A DNA stretch of 37,540 nucleotides, taken from the NCBI RefSeq assembly GCF_000003605.2, contig NW_003110576.1, positions 1-37,540 on the forward strand, given 5' to 3'. The translations under genes and the position numbers were made by a program. This document shows, piece after piece, positions 12,401-25,821 of this stretch. Source of the stretch: Saccoglossus kowalevskii (lineage: Eukaryota > Hemichordata > Enteropneusta > Harrimaniidae). Each line of letters begins with the position of its first letter. Positions within the stretch are counted from its first letter, which is position 1. Below the pieces are notes generated by a model. The model saw only the letters and a program-made list of their open reading frames with translations. It was not told where the DNA came from and did not search any database.

Positions 12401-12412
12401 TGTGTGTGTGTG
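12401..12412 (+). repeat. TG tract, 12 bases
   Basis: Six TG units in a 59-bp monomer, followed two monomers later by another. Confidence 0.9.
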
Positions 12413-12518
12413 AAGGACACATTTATGCCATGCTGCCAGCAATCATTTACCCAGACCAATGTGCGTTTGTGAAGGACACATTTATGCCATGCTGCCAGCT
12501 ATCATTTACCCAGACCAA

Positions 12519-12530
12519 TGTGTGTGTGTG
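12519..12530 (+). repeat. TG tract, 12 bases
   Basis: Six TG units, 118 bp (two monomers) after the previous tract. The pair fits a local two-monomer duplication. Confidence 0.9.
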
Positions 12531-13329
12531 AAGGACACATTTATGCCATGCTGCCAGCTATCATTTACCCAGACCAATGTGCGTTTGTGAAGGACATATT
12601 TATGCCATGCTGCTAGCTATCATTTACCCAGACCAATGTGCGTTTGAGAAGGACGCATTTATGCCATGCTGCCAGCTATCATTTACCCAGACCAATGTGC
12701 GTTTGTGAAGTACACATTTATGCCATGCTGCCAGCTATAATTTACCTGAACCAATGTGCGTTTGAGAAGGACACATTCATGGCATGCTACCAGCTATCAT
12801 TTACCCAGACCAATGTGCGTTTGTGAAGGACATATGTATGCCATGCTGCCAGCTATCATTTACCCAGACCAATATGCATTTGAGAACGGCACATTTATGC
12901 CATGCTGCCAGCGATCATTCACCCAGACCAATGTGCGTTTGAGAAGGACGCATTTATGCCATGCTGCCAGCTATCATTTACCCAGACCAATGTGCGTTTG
13001 TGAAGTACACATTTATGCCATGCTGCCAGCTATAATTTATCCAGAGCAATGTGCGTTTGTGAAGTACACATTTATGCCATGCTGCCAGCTATAATTTACC
13101 TGAACCAATGTGCGTTTGAGAAGGACACATTTATGCCATGCTGCCAGCTATCATTTACCCAGACCAATGTGCGTTTGAGAAGGACACATTTATGCCATGC
13201 TGCCAGCTATCATTTACCCAGACCGATGTGCGTTTGAGAAGGACACATTTATGGCATGCTACCAGCAATCATACACCCAGACCAATGTGCGTTTGAGAAG
13301 ACACATTTAAGGCATGCTACCAGCTATCA

Positions 13330-14325
13330 TTCACCCAGACCAATGTGCGTTTGAGAAGGACGCATTTATGCCATGCTGCCAGCTATCATTTACCCAGACC
13401 AATATGCGTTTGTGAAGTACACATTTATGCCATGCTGCCAGCTATAATTTACCTGAACCAATGTGCGTTTGAGAAGGACACATTTATGCCATGCTGCCAG
13501 CTATCATTTACCCAGACCGATGTGCGTTTGTAAAGGACACATTTATGCCATGCTACCAGCTATCATTCACCCAGACCAATGTGCGTTTGAGAAGGACACA
13601 TTTATGCCATGCTGCCAACTATCATTTACCCAGACTGATGTGCGTTTGAGAAGGACACATTTAAGGCATGCTACCAGTAATCATTCACCCAGACCAATGT
13701 GCGTTTGAGAAGGACACATTTATGGCATGCTACCAGCTATCATTCACCCAGACCAATGTGCGTTTGAGAAGGACACACTTATGCCATGCTGCCAGCTATC
13801 ATTTACCAAGACCGATGTGCGTTTGTGAAGGACACATTTATGCCATGCTACCAGTTATCATTCACCCAGACCAATGTGCGTTTGAGAAGGACACATTTAT
13901 GCCATGCTGCCTGCTATCATTTACCCAGACCAATGTGCCTTTGTGAAGTACACATTTATGCCATGTTGCCAGCTATCATTTACCTTGACCAATGTGCGTT
14001 TGAGAAGGACACATGCATGCCATGCCGCCAGTTATCATTTACCCAGACCAATGTGTCTTTGTGAAGGACACATTTATGCCATGCTGCCAGCTATCATTTA
14101 CCCAGAGCAATGTGCGTTTGTGAAGTACACATTTATGCCATGCTGCCAGCTATAATTTACCTGAACCAATGTGCGTTTGAGAAGGACACATTTATGCCAT
14201 GCTGCCAGCTATCATTTACCCAGACCAATGTGCGTTTGAGAAGGACACATTTATGCCATGCTGCCAGCTATCATTTACCCAGACCGATGTGCGTTTGAGA
14301 AGGACACATTTATGGCATGCTACCA
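13330..14325 (+). repeat. Duplicated segment S6, first copy
   Basis: About 17 monomers that recur at 30094-31090, offset 16,764. Rare shared marks are CAGACTGATG, TTTGTAAAGG, CAGTAATC, GTGCCTTTG and CATGCCGCC. Only a handful of differences were seen. Part of the same stretch (13630-14495) also matches 32400-33265 at offset 18,770, with GACCAAAGTGTGTTTG as a shared mark. Confidence 0.86.
13668..14064 (+). repeat. HOR1 full copy 4 (397 bp)
   Basis: A divergent subfamily marked by CAGTAATC, GTGCCTTTG, CATGTTGCC and CATGCCGCCAG, all shared with the copy at 30432. Private changes are CACACTTATG and CATGCATGCC. Confidence 0.9.
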
Positions 14326-15796
14326 GCAATCATTTACCCAGACCAAAGTGTGTTTGTGAAGGACACATTTATGCCATGCTGCCAGCTATCATTCACCAAG
14401 AGCAATGTGCGTTTGTGAAGGACACATTTATGCCATGCTGCCAGCTATCATTTACCCAGACCAATGTGCGTTTGTGAAGGACACATTTATGCCATGCTGC
14501 CTGCTATCATTTACCCAGACCGATGTGCGTTTGAGAAGGACACATTTAAGGCATGCTACCAGCAATCATTCACCCAGACCAATGTGCGTTTGAGAAGGAC
14601 GCATTTATGCCATGCTGCCAGCTATCATTTACCCAGACCAATGTGCGTTTGTGAAGTACACATTTATGCCATGCTGCCAGCTATAATTTACCTGAACCAA
14701 TGTGCGTTTGAGAAGGACACATTTATGCCATGCTGACATCTATCATTTACCCAGACCAATGTGCGTTTGAGAACGGCACATTTATGCCATGCTGCCAGCG
14801 ATCATTCACCCAGACCAATGTGCGTTTGAGAAGGACACATTTATGCCATGCTGCCAGCTATCATTTACCAAGACCGATGTGCGTTTGTGAAGGACACATT
14901 TATGCCATGCTACCAGCTATCATTTACCCAGACCAATGTGCGTTTGTGAAGGACACATTTATGCCATGCTGCCAGCTATCATTTACCCAGACCAATGTGC
15001 GTTTGTGAAGGACACATTTATGGCATGCTGCCAGCTATCATTTACCTTGACCAATGTGCGTTTGAGAAGGACACATGTATGCCATGCTGCCAGTTATCAT
15101 TTACCCAGACCAATGTGTCTTTGTGAAGGACACATTTATGCCATGCTGCCAGCTATCATTCACCCAGACCAATGTGCGTTTGTGAAGGACACATTTATGC
15201 CATGCTGCCAGCTATCATTTACCCAGACCAATGTGCGTTTGTGAAGGACACATTCATGCCATGCTGCCAGCTATCATTTACCCAGACCAATGTGCGTTTG
15301 TGAAGTACACATTTATGCCATGCTGCCAGCTATCATTCACCAAGACCAGTGTGCGTTTGTGAAGGACACATTTATGCCATGCTGCCAGCTATCATTTACC
15401 CAGACCAATATGCGTTTGAGAAGGACACATTTATGCCATGCTGCCAGCTATCATTCACCAAGACCAATGTGCGTTTGTGAAGGACACATTTATGCCATGC
15501 TGCCAGCTATCATTTACCCAGACCAATGTGCGTTTGTGAAGTACACATTTATGCCATGCTGCCAGCTATAATTTACCTGAACCAATGTGCGTTTGAGAAG
15601 GACACATTTTTGCCATGCTGCCAGCTATCATTTACCCAGACCAATGTGCGTTTGAGAAATACACATTTATGCTATGCTGCCAGCTATCATTTACCCAGAC
15701 CGATGTGCGTTTGAGAAGGACACATTTATGCCATGCTGCCAGCTATCATTTACCCAGAGCAATGTGCGTTTGTGAAGTACACATTTATGCCATGCT

Positions 15797-16186
15797 GCCA
15801 GATATCATTTACCTGGACCAATATGCGTTTGTGAAGGACACATTTATGCCATGCTGCCATCTATCATTTACCCAGACCAATGTGCGTTTGAGAACGGCAC
15901 ATTTATGCCATGCTGCCAGCGATCATTAACCCAGACCAATGTGCGTTTGAGAAGGACACATTTATGCCATGCTGCCAGCTATCATTTACCCAGAGCAATG
16001 TGCGTTTGTGAAGTACACATTTATGCCATGCTGCCAGCTATAATTTACCTGAACCAATGTGCGTTTGAGAAGGACACATTTATGCCATGCTGCCAGCTAT
16101 CATTTACCCAGACCAATGTGCGTTTGAGAAGGACACATTTATGTTATGCTGCCAGCTATCATTTACCCAGACCGATGTGCATTTGA
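15797..16186 (+). repeat. HOR2 full copy 2 (390 bp)
   Basis: Carries GGACACATT where other copies have GGATACATT, plus CATTAACCC, TATGTTATG and GTGCATTTGAG. A GTACAC monomer precedes it instead of the usual A-type monomer. Confidence 0.88.
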
Positions 16187-16204
16187 GAAGGACACATTTA
16201 AGGC

Positions 16205-16601
16205 ATGCTACCAGCAATCATTCACCCAGACCAATGTGCGTTTGAGAAGGACACATTTATGGCATGCTACCAGCTATCATTCACCCAGACCAATGTGCGT
16301 TTGAGAAGGACACATTTATGCCATGCTGCCAGCTATCATTTACCAAGACCGATGTGCGTTTGTGAAGGACACATTTATGCCATGCTACCAGTTATCATTC
16401 ACCCAGACCAATGTGCGTTTGAGAAGGACACATTTATGCCATGCTGCCTGCTATCATTTACCCAGACCAATGTGCGTTTGTGAAGTACACATTTATGCCA
16501 TGCTGCCAGCTATCATTTACCTTGACCAATGTGCGTTTGAGAAGGACACATGTATGCCATGCTGCCAGTTATCATTTACCCAGACCAATGTGTCTTTGTG
16601 A
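16205..16601 (+). repeat. HOR1 full copy 5 (397 bp)
   Basis: Near-consensus copy that directly follows HOR2 copy 2 (15797-16186), so the two HOR types can abut. Confidence 0.9.
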
Positions 16602-18174
16602 AGGACACATTTATGCCATGCTGCCAGCTATCATTCACCCAGACCAATGTGCGTTTGTGAAGGACACATTTATGAAATGCTGCCAGCTATCATTTACCCA
16701 GACCAATGTGCGTTTGTGAAGGACACATTTATGCCATGCTGCCAGCTATCATTTACCCAGACCAATGTGTGTTTGTGAAGGACACATTTATGCCATGCTG
16801 CCAGCTATCATTTACCAGACCAATGTGCGTTTGTGAAGGACACATTTATGCCATGCTGCCAGCTATCATTTACCCAGACCAATGTGCGTTTGAGAACGGC
16901 ACATTTATGCTATGCTGCCAGCGATCATTTACCCAGACCAATGTGCGTTTGAGAAGGACACATTATGCCATGCTGCCAGATATCATTTACCCAGACCGAT
17001 GTACGTTTGAAAACGACGCATTTATGCCATACTGCAAGGTATCATTTACCCAGACCAATGTGCGTTTGTGAAGTACACATTTATGCCATGCTGCCAGCTA
17101 TAATTTACGTGAACCAATGTGCGTTTGGGAAGGACACATTTATGCCATGCTGCCAGCTATCATTTACCCAGACCAATGTGCGTTTGAGAAATACACATTT
17201 ATGCTATGCTGCCAGCTATCATTTACCCAGACCGATGTGCGTTTGAGAAGGACACATTTATGGCATGCTACCAGCTATCATTTACCCAGACCAATGTGCG
17301 TTTGAGAAGGATACATTTATGCCATGCTGCCAGGTATCATTTACCTGGACCAATGTGCGTTTGAGAAATACACATTTATGCTATGCTGCCAGCTATCATT
17401 TACCCAGACCGATGTGCGTTTGAGAAGGACACATTTATGCTATGCTGCCAGCTATCATTTACCCAGACCGATGTGCGTTTGAGAAGGACACATTTAAGGC
17501 ATGCTACCAGCAATCATTCACCCAGACCAATGTGCGTTTGAGAAGGACACATTTATGGCATGCTGCCAGCTATCATTCACCCAGACCAATGTGCGTTTGA
17601 GAAGGACACATTTATGCCATGCTGCCAGCTATCATTTACCAAGACCGATGTGCGCTTGTGAAGGACACATTTATGCCATGCTACCAGTTATCATTCACCC
17701 AGACCAATGTGCGTTTGAGAAGGACACATTTATGCCATGCTGCCTGCTATCATTTACCCAGACCAATGTGCGTTTGTGAAGTACACATTTATCCCATGCT
17801 GCCAGCTATCATTTACCTTGACCAATGTGCGTTTGAGAAGGACACATGTATGCCATGCTGCCAGTTATCATTTACCCAGACCAATGTGTCTTTGTGAAGG
17901 ACATATTTATGCCATGCTGCCAGCTATAATTCACCCAGACCAATGTGCGTTTGTGAAGGACACATTTATGCCATGCTGCCAGCTATCATTTACCCAGACC
18001 AATGTGCGTTTGTGAAGGACACATTCATGCCATGCTGCCAGCTATCATTTACCCAGACCAAAGTGCGTTTGTGAAGGAGACATTTATGCCATGCTGCCAG
18101 CTATCATTTACCCAGACCAATGTGCGTTTCTGAAGGACAAATTTATGCCATGCTGCCAGCTATCATTTACCCAG
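16430..18174 (+). repeat. Duplicated segment S1, third copy
   Basis: Matches 2215-3960. Differences include CACATTATG (1-bp loss), TTTGAAAACGACG, and CTGCCAG for CTACCAG. The match ends where this copy turns to GCGTTTATGAAGG. Confidence 0.85.
17501..17897 (+). repeat. HOR1 full copy 6 (397 bp)
   Basis: Third member of the group with GCGCTTGTG and TTATCCCATG (with 3287 and 6063). In its second monomer CTGCCAG replaces the usual CTACCAG, and it keeps CCAATGTG where the sister copies have CCAATATG. Confidence 0.9.
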
Positions 18175-18802
18175 ACCAATGTGCGTTTATGAAGGACACA
18201 TTTATGGCATGCTACCAGCTATCATTTACCTAGACCAATGTGCGTTTGAGAAGGACACATTTATGTCATGCTGCCAGCTATCATTTACCAGAGCAATGTG
18301 CGTTTGTGAAGTACACATTTATGCCATGCTGCCAGCTATAATTTACCTGAACCAATGTGCGTTTGAGAAGGACACATTTATGCCATGCTGCCAGCTATCA
18401 TTTACCCAGACCAATGTGCGTTTGAGAAGGATACATTTATGGCATGCTACCAGCTATCATTCACCCAGACCAATGTGCGCTTGTGAAGTACACATTTATG
18501 CCATGCTGCCAGCTATAATTTACCTGAACCAATGTGCGTTTGAGAAGGACACATTTATGCCATGCTGCCAGCTATCATTTACCCAGACCAATGTGCGTTT
18601 GAGAAGGACACATTTATGCCATGCTGCCAGCTATCATTTACCCAGACCGATGTGCGTTTGAGAAGGACACATTTATGGCATGCTACCAGCTATCATTCAC
18701 CCAGACCAATGTGCGTTTGAGAAGGACACATTTATGCCATGCTGCCAGCTATCATTTACCCAGACCGATGTGCGTTTGTGAAGGACACATTTATGCCATG
18801 CT

Positions 18803-19192
18803 ACCAGATATCATTTACCTGGACCAATATGCGTTTGTGAAGGATACATTTATGCCATGCTGACATCTATCATTTACCCAGACCAATGTGCGTTTGAGAA
18901 CGGCACATTTATGCCATGCTGCCAGCGATCATTCACCCAGACCAATGTGCGTTTGAGAAGGACACATTTATGCCATGCTGCCAGCTATCATTTACCCAGA
19001 GCAATGTGCGTTTGTGAAGTACACATTTATGCCATGCTGCCAGCTATAATTTACCTGAACCAATGTGCGTTTGAGAAGGACACATTTATGCCATGCTGCC
19101 AGCTATCATTTACCCAGACCAATGTTCGTTTGAGAAGGACACATTTATGCCATGCTGCCAGCTATCATTTACCCAGACCGATGTGCGTTTGA
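18803..19192 (+). repeat. HOR2 full copy 3 (390 bp)
   Basis: Begins with ACCAGATATC and has CTGACATCTATC, both shared with the copy at 31205. AATGTTCG near 19124 is private. It is followed by HOR1 short form 2. Confidence 0.88.
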
Positions 19193-19210
19193 GAAGGACA
19201 CATTTATGGC

Positions 19211-19489
19211 ATGCTACCAGCAATCATACACCGAGACCAATGTGCGTTTGAGAAGGACACATTTATGGCATGCTACCAGCTATCATTTACCCAGACCAAT
19301 GTGTGTTTGAGAAGGACACATTTATGCCATGCTGCCAGCTATCATTTACCCAGACCAATGTGCGTTTGTGAAGTACACATTTATGCCATGCTGCCAGCTA
19401 TCATTTACCTTGACCAATGTGCGTTTGAGAAGGACACATGTATGCCATGCTGCCAGTTATCATTTACCCAGACCAATGTGTCTTTGTGA
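19211..19489 (+). repeat. HOR1 short form 2 (279 bp)
   Basis: Two-monomer-short form with CATACACC, here followed by the private change ACCGAGACC. The TGTCTTTG monomer that closes it leads into GTACGCATTT. Confidence 0.87.
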
Positions 19490-20099
19490 AGTACGCATTT
19501 ATGCCATGCTGCCAGCTATCATTTACCAGAGCAATGTGCGTTTGTGAAGTACACATTTATGCCATGCTGCCAGCTATCATTTACCCAGACCAATGTGCGT
19601 TGAGAAGGACACATTTATGCCATGCTGCCAGCTATCATTTACCCAGACCAATGTGCGTTTGAGAAGGACACATTTATGCCATGCTGCCAGAAATCATTTA
19701 CCCAGACCAATGTGCGTTTGTGAAGGACACATTTATGCCATGCTGCCAGCTATCATTTACCCAGACCAATGTGCGTTTGAGAAGGACGCATTTATGCCAT
19801 GCTGCCAGCTATCATTTACCCAGACCAATGTGCGTTTCTGAAGTACTCATTTATGCCATACTGCCAGCTATAATTTACCTGAACCAATGTGCGTTTGAGA
19901 AGGACACATTTATGCCATGCTGCCAGCTATCATTTACCCAGACCAATGTGCGTTTGAGAAGGACACATTTATGCCATACTGCCAGCTATCATTTACCCAG
20001 ACCAATGTGCGTTTGTGAAGTACACATTTATGCCATGCTGCCAGCTATAATTTACCTGAACCAATGTGCGTTTGAGAAGGACACATTTATGCCATGCTG

Positions 20100-20820
20100 C
20101 CAGCTATCATTTACCCAGACCAATGTGCGTTTGAGAAGGACACATTTATGCCATGCTGCCAGCTATCATTTACCCAGACCGATGTGCGTTTGAGAAGGAC
20201 ACATTTATGGCATGCTACCAGCTATCATTTACCCAGACCAATGTGCGTTTGAGAAGAATACATTTATGCCATGCTGCCAGATATCATTTACCTGGACCAA
20301 TATGCGTTTGTGAAGGATACATTTAAGCCATGCTGCCATCTATCATTTACCCAGACCAATGTGCGTTTGAGAACGGCACATTTATGCCATGCTGCCAGCG
20401 ATCATTCACCCAGACCAATGTGCGTTTGAGAAGGACACATTCATGCCATGCTGCCAGCTATCATTTACCCAGAGCAATGTGCGTTTGTGAAGTACACATT
20501 TATGCCATGCTGCCAGCTATAATTTACCTGAACCAATGTGCGTTTGAGAAGGACACATTTATGCCATGCTGCCAGCTATCATTTACCCAGACCAATGTGC
20601 GTTTGAGAAGGACACATTTATGTCATGCTGCCAGCTATCATTTACCTAGACCGATGTGCGTTTGAGAAGGACACATTTAAGGCATGCTACCAGCAATCAT
20701 TCACCCAGACCAATGTGCGTTTGAGAAGGACACATTTATGCCATGCTGCCTGCTATCATTTACCCAGACCAATGTGCATTTGTGAAGTACACATTTATGC
20801 CATGCTGCCAGCTATCATTT
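20100..20820 (+). repeat. Duplicated segment S7, first copy
   Basis: Matches 27129-27849 at offset 7,029 and contains HOR2 copy 4. Shared marks are GAGAAGAATAC, ACATTCATG, CCTAGACCGATG and GTGCATTTGTGAAGTAC. The right end is where this copy goes on to CCTTGACC and the other to CCCAGACC. Confidence 0.83.
20276..20665 (+). repeat. HOR2 full copy 4 (390 bp)
   Basis: Shares ACATTCATGCC, CCTAGACCGATG and the preceding GAGAAGAATAC with the copy at 27305, exactly 7,029 bp away. Private changes are TTTAAGCC and TATGTCATG. Confidence 0.88.
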
Positions 20821-21924
20821 ACCTTGACCAATGTGCGTTTGAGAAGGACACATGTATGCCATGCTGCCAGTTATCATTTACCCAGACCAATGTGTCTTTG
20901 TGAAGGACACATTTATGCCATGCTGCCAGCTATCATTTACCCAGAGCAATGTGCGTTTGTGAAGTACACATTTATGCCATGCTGCCAGCTATAATTTACC
21001 TGAACCAATGTGCGTTTGAGAAGGACACATTTATGCCATGCTGCCAGCTATCATTTACCCAGACCAATGTGCGTTTGAGAAAGACACATTTATGCCATGC
21101 TGCCAACTATCATTTACCCAGACCAATGTGCGTTTGAGAAGGACACATTTATGCCATGCTGCCAGCTATCATTTACCCAGACCGATGTGCGTTTGAGATG
21201 GACACATTTATGGCATGCTACCAGCAATCATTTACCCAGACCAATGTGTGTTTGAGAAGGACACATTTATGCCATGCTGCCAGCTATCATTCACCAAGGC
21301 CAATGTGCGTTTGTGAAGGACACATTTATGCCATGCTGCCAGCTATCATTTACCCAGACCAATGTGCGTTTGTGTAGTACACATTTATGCCATGCTGCCA
21401 GCGATCATTCACCCAGACCAATGTGCGTTTGAGAAGGACGCATTTATGCCATGCTGCCCGCTATCATTTACCGAGACCAATGTGCGTTTGTGAAGTACAC
21501 ATTTATGCCATACTGCCAGCTATAATTTACCCAGACCAATGTGCGTTTGAGAAGGACACATTTATTCCATGCTGCCACCAATCATTTACCCAGACCAATG
21601 TGCGTTTGAGAAGGACACATTTATGCCATGCTGCCAGAAATCATTTACCCAGACCAATGTGCGTTTGTGAAGGACACATTTATGCCATGCTGCCAGCTAT
21701 CATTCAACATGACCAATGTGCGTTTGCGAAGGACACATGTATGCCATGCTGCCAGTTATCATTTACCCAGACCAATGTGCGTTTGAAAAGGACACATTTA
21801 GGGCATACTGCCAGCTATCAATTACCCAGACCAATGTGCGTTTGTGAAAGACACATTTATGCCATGCTGCCAGCTATCATTTACCCAGACCAATGTGCAT
21901 TTGAGAATGACACATTTATGCCAT

Positions 21925-22498
21925 GCTGCCAGCTATCATTTACCCAGACCAATGTGCGTTTGTGAAGTGCACATTTATGCCATGCTGCCAGCTATCATTT
22001 ACCATGACCAATGTGCGTTTGAGAAGGACACATGTATGCCATGCTGCCAGTTATCATTTACCCAGACCAATGTGTCTTTGTGAAGGACACATTTATGCCA
22101 TGCTGCCAGCTATCATTTACCCAGACCAATATGCGTTTATGAAGGACACATTTATGCCATGCTGCCAGCTATCATTCACCAAGACCATTGTGCGTTTGTG
22201 AAAGATACATTTATGCCATGCTGCCAGCTATCATTTACCCAGACCAATGTGCGTTTGTAAAGGACACATTTATGCCATGCTACCAGCTATCATTCACCCA
22301 GACCAATGTGTGTGTGTGAAGGACACATTTATGCCATGCTGCCAGCTATCATTTACCCAGACCAATGTGCGTTTGTGAAGGACACATTTATGCCATGCTG
22401 CCAGCTATCATTTACCCAGACCAATGTGCGTTTCAGAACGGCACATTTATGCCATGCTGCCAGCGATCATTCACCCAGACCAATGTGCATTTGAGAAG
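21925..22498 (+). repeat. Duplicated segment S8, first copy
   Basis: Matches 25234-25807 at offset 3,309. Marks are GAAGTGCACATT, ACCATGACC, GCGTTTATGAAGG, GACCATTGTGCG, GAAAGATAC and GTTTCAGAACGG. Confidence 0.85.
22307..22318 (+). repeat. TG tract, 12 bases
   Basis: Six TG units after CATTCACCC. It is duplicated with its surroundings at 25616. Confidence 0.9.
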
Positions 22499-22932
22499 GA
22501 CACATTTATGGCATGCTACCAGCTATCATTCACCCAGACCAATGTGCGTTTGAGAAGGACACATTTATGCCATGCTGCCAGCTATCATTTACCCAGACCA
22601 ATGTGCGTTTGTGAAGTACACATTTATGCGCATGCTGCCAGCTATCATTTACCCAGACCAATGTGCGTTTGAGAAGGACACATTTATGCCATGCTGCCAG
22701 CTATCATTTACCCAGACCAATGTGCGTTTGTGAAGGACACATTTATGCCATGCTGCCAGCTATCATTTACCCATACCAATGTGCGTTTGTGAAAGGACAC
22801 ATTTATGACATGCTGCCAGCTATCATTTACCCTGACCAATGTGCGTTTGAGAAAGGACACATTTATGGCATGCTACCGGCTATCATTTACCCAGACCAAT
22901 GTGCGTTTGAGAAGGACACATTTATGCCATGC

Positions 22933-23264
22933 TGCCAGATATCATTTACCTGGACCAATATGCGTTTGAGAACGGCACATTTATGCCATGCTGCCAGCGA
23001 TCATTTACCCAGACCAATGTGCGTTTGAGAACGGCACATTTATGCCATGCTGCCAGCGATCATTTACCCAGAGCAATGTGCGTTTGTGAAGTACACATTT
23101 ATGCCATGCTGCCAGCTATAATTTACCTGAACCAAAGTGCGTTTGAGAAGAACACATTTATGCCATGCTGCCAGCTATCATTTACCCAGACCAATGTGCG
23201 TTTGAGAAGGACACATTTATGCCATGCTGCCAGCTATCATTTACCCAGACCGATGTGCGTTTGA
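22933..23264 (+). repeat. HOR2 copy about one monomer short
   Basis: CAGATATC/CCTGGACC passes straight to a GAGAACGGCAC monomer, so the GGATACATT monomer is missing. The ACGGCAC monomer then occurs twice in a row. The block ends at the usual CCGATGTGCGTTTGA. Confidence 0.75.
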
Positions 23265-23282
23265 GAAGGACACATTTATGGC

Positions 23283-23561
23283 ATGCTACCAGCAATCATA
23301 CACCCAGACCAATGTGCGTTTGAGAAGGACACATTTATGGCATGCTACCAGCTATCATTCACCCAGACCAATGTGCGTTTGAGAAGGAAACATTAATGCC
23401 ATGCTGCCAGCTATCATTTACCCAGACCAATGTGCGTTTGTGAAGTACACATTTATGCCATGCTGCCAGCTATCATTTACCTTGACCAATGTGAGTTTGA
23501 GAAGGACACATGTATGCCATGCTGCCAGTTATCATTTACCCAGACCAATGTGTCTTTGTGA
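23283..23561 (+). repeat. HOR1 short form 3 (279 bp)
   Basis: Short form with CATACACCC. A private AAACATTAATG change puts a stop in the frame that is open in its sister copies. It lies 886 bp (15 monomers) before short form 4. Confidence 0.87.
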
Positions 23562-24168
23562 AGGACACATTTATGCCATGCTGCCAGCTATCATTTACCC
23601 AGACCAATATGCGTTTGTGAAGGACACATTTATGCCATGCTGCCAGCAATCATTTACCCAGACCAATGTGTGTTTGTGAAGGACACATTTATGCCATGCT
23701 GCCAGCTATCATTCACCAAGTCCGATGTGCGTTTGTGAAGGAGACATTTATGCCATGCTGCCAGCTATCATTTACCCAGACCAATGTGCGTTTGTGAAGG
23801 ACACATTTATGCCATGCTGCCAGCTATTATTTACCCAGACCAATGTGCGTTTGAGAACGGAACATTTATGCCATGCTGCCAGCGATCATTCACCCAGACC
23901 AATGTGCGTTTGAGAAGGACACATTTATGCCATGCTGCCAGCTATCATTTACCCAGAGCAATGTGCGTTTGTGAAGTACACATTTATGCCATGCTGCCAG
24001 CTTTAATTTACCTGAACCAATGTGCGTTTGAGAAGGACACATTTTATGCCATGCTGCCAGCTATCATTTACCCAGACCAATGTGCGTTTAAGAAGGACAC
24101 ATTTATGCAATTCTGCCAGCTATCATTTACCCAGACCGATGTGCGTTTGAGAAGGACACATTTATGGC

Positions 24169-24447
24169 ATGCTACCAGCAATCATACACCCAGACCAATG
24201 TGCGTTTGAGAAGGACACAATTATGGCATGCTACCAGCTATCATTCACCCAGACCAATGTGCGTTTGAGAAGGACACATTTATGCCATGCTGCCAGCTAT
24301 CATTTACCCAGAACAATGTGCGTTTGAGAAGTACACATTTATGCCATGCTGCCAGCTATCATTTACCTTGACCAATGTGCGTTTGAGAAGGACACATGTA
24401 TGCCATGCTGCCAGTTATCATTTACCCAGACCAATGTGTCTTTGTGA
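24169..24447 (+). repeat. HOR1 short form 4 (279 bp)
   Basis: Short form with CATACACCC. Private changes include ACACAATTATGG, CAGAACAATG and an A-type base before GTACAC. Confidence 0.87.
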
Positions 24448-24729
24448 AGGACACATTTATGCCATGCTGCCAGCTATCATTTACCCAGACCAATATGCGT
24501 TTGTGAAGGACACATTTATGCCATGCTGCCAGCTATCATTTACCCAGACCAATGTGTGTCTGTGAAGGACACATTTATGCCATGCTGCCAGCTATCATTC
24601 ACCAAGACCAATGTGCGTTTGTGAAGGACACATTTATGCCATGCTGCCAGCTATCATTTACCCAGACCAATGTGCGTTTGTGAAGGACACATTTGTGCCA
24701 TGCTGCCAGCTATCATTTACCCAGACCAA

Positions 24730-24741
24730 TGTGTGTGTGTG
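24730..24741 (+). repeat. TG tract, 12 bases
   Basis: Six TG units followed by GAAGGGACAC, which carries one extra G. Confidence 0.88.
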
Positions 24742-25084
24742 AAGGGACACATTTATGCCATGCTGCCAGCTATCATTTACCCAGACCAATGTGCGTTTGA
24801 GAAGGACGCATTTATGCCATGCTGCCAGCTATCATTTACCCAGACCAATGTGCGTTTGTGAAGTACACATTTATGCAATGCTGCCAGCTATAATTTACCT
24901 GAACCAATGTGCGTTTGAGAAGGACACATTTATGCCTTGCTGCCAGCTATCATTTACCCAGATCAATGTGCGTTTGAGAAGGACACATTTATGCCATGCT
25001 GCCTGCTATCATTTACCCAGACCAATGTGCGTTTGTGAAGGACACATTTATGCCATGCTGCCAGCTATCATTTACCCAGACCAA

Positions 25085-25096
25085 TGTGTGTGTGTG
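25085..25096 (+). repeat. TG tract, 12 bases
   Basis: Six TG units in a monomer of normal length, 355 bp after the previous tract. Confidence 0.9.
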
Positions 25097-25233
25097 AAGG
25101 ACACATTTATGCCATGCTGCCAGCTATCATTTACCCAGACCAATGTGCGTTTGTGAAGGACATATTTATGCCATGCTGCTAGCTATCATTTACCCAGACC
25201 AATGTGCGTTTGAGAAGGACGCATTTATGCCAT

Positions 25234-25807
25234 GCTGCCAGCTATCATTTACCCAGACCAATGTGCGTTTGTGAAGTGCACATTTATGCCATGCTGCCAG
25301 CTATCATTTACCATGACCAATGTGCGTTTGAGAAGGACACATGTATGCCATGCTGCCAGTTATCATTTACCCAGACCAATGTGTCTTTGTGAAGGACACA
25401 TTTATGCCATGCTGCCAGCTATCATTTACCCAGACCAATATGCGTTTATGAAGGACACATTTATGCCATGCTGCCAGCTATCATTCACCAAGACCATTGT
25501 GCGTTTGTGAAAGATACATTTATGCCATGCTGCCAGCTATCATTTACCCAGACCAATGTGCGTTTGTGAAGGACACATTTATGCCATGCTACCAGCTATC
25601 ATTCACCCAGACCAATGTGTGTGTGTGAAGGACACATTTATGCCATGCTGCCAGCTATCATTTACCCAGACCAATGTGCGTTTGTGAAGGACACATTTAT
25701 GCCATGCTGCCAGCTATCATTTACCCAGACCAATGTGCGTTTCAGAACGGCACATTTATGCCATGCTGCCAGCGATCATTCACCCAGACCAATGTGCATT
25801 TGAGAAT
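25234..25807 (+). repeat. Duplicated segment S8, second copy
   Basis: After this copy comes GTGCATTTGAGAATGACAC, which in the first copy lies just before the segment (near 21895). Apart from TTTGTGAAGG for TTTGTAAAGG it shows almost no differences from its sister. Confidence 0.85.
25616..25627 (+). repeat. TG tract, 12 bases
   Basis: Copy of the tract at 22307, offset 3,309. Confidence 0.9.
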
Positions 25808-25821
25808 GACACATTTATGCC

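Larger units (their letters stand above)
12217..13358 (+). repeat. Duplicated segment S5, second copy
   Basis: The longer version of S5. The extra two monomers lie around 12413-12530 and include the second TG tract. Private changes are CTGCTAGC, GGACATATGTATG and GAGAAGACAC. Confidence 0.83.

Noticed and set aside
21387-21965. 192-codon open frame with Cys-rich, zinc-finger-like repeats
   Set aside because: The cysteines come from the repeated TGC and TGT of the monomer. Spacing follows the 59-base period and not a known finger, and the frame ends at the usual GTTTGTGA.
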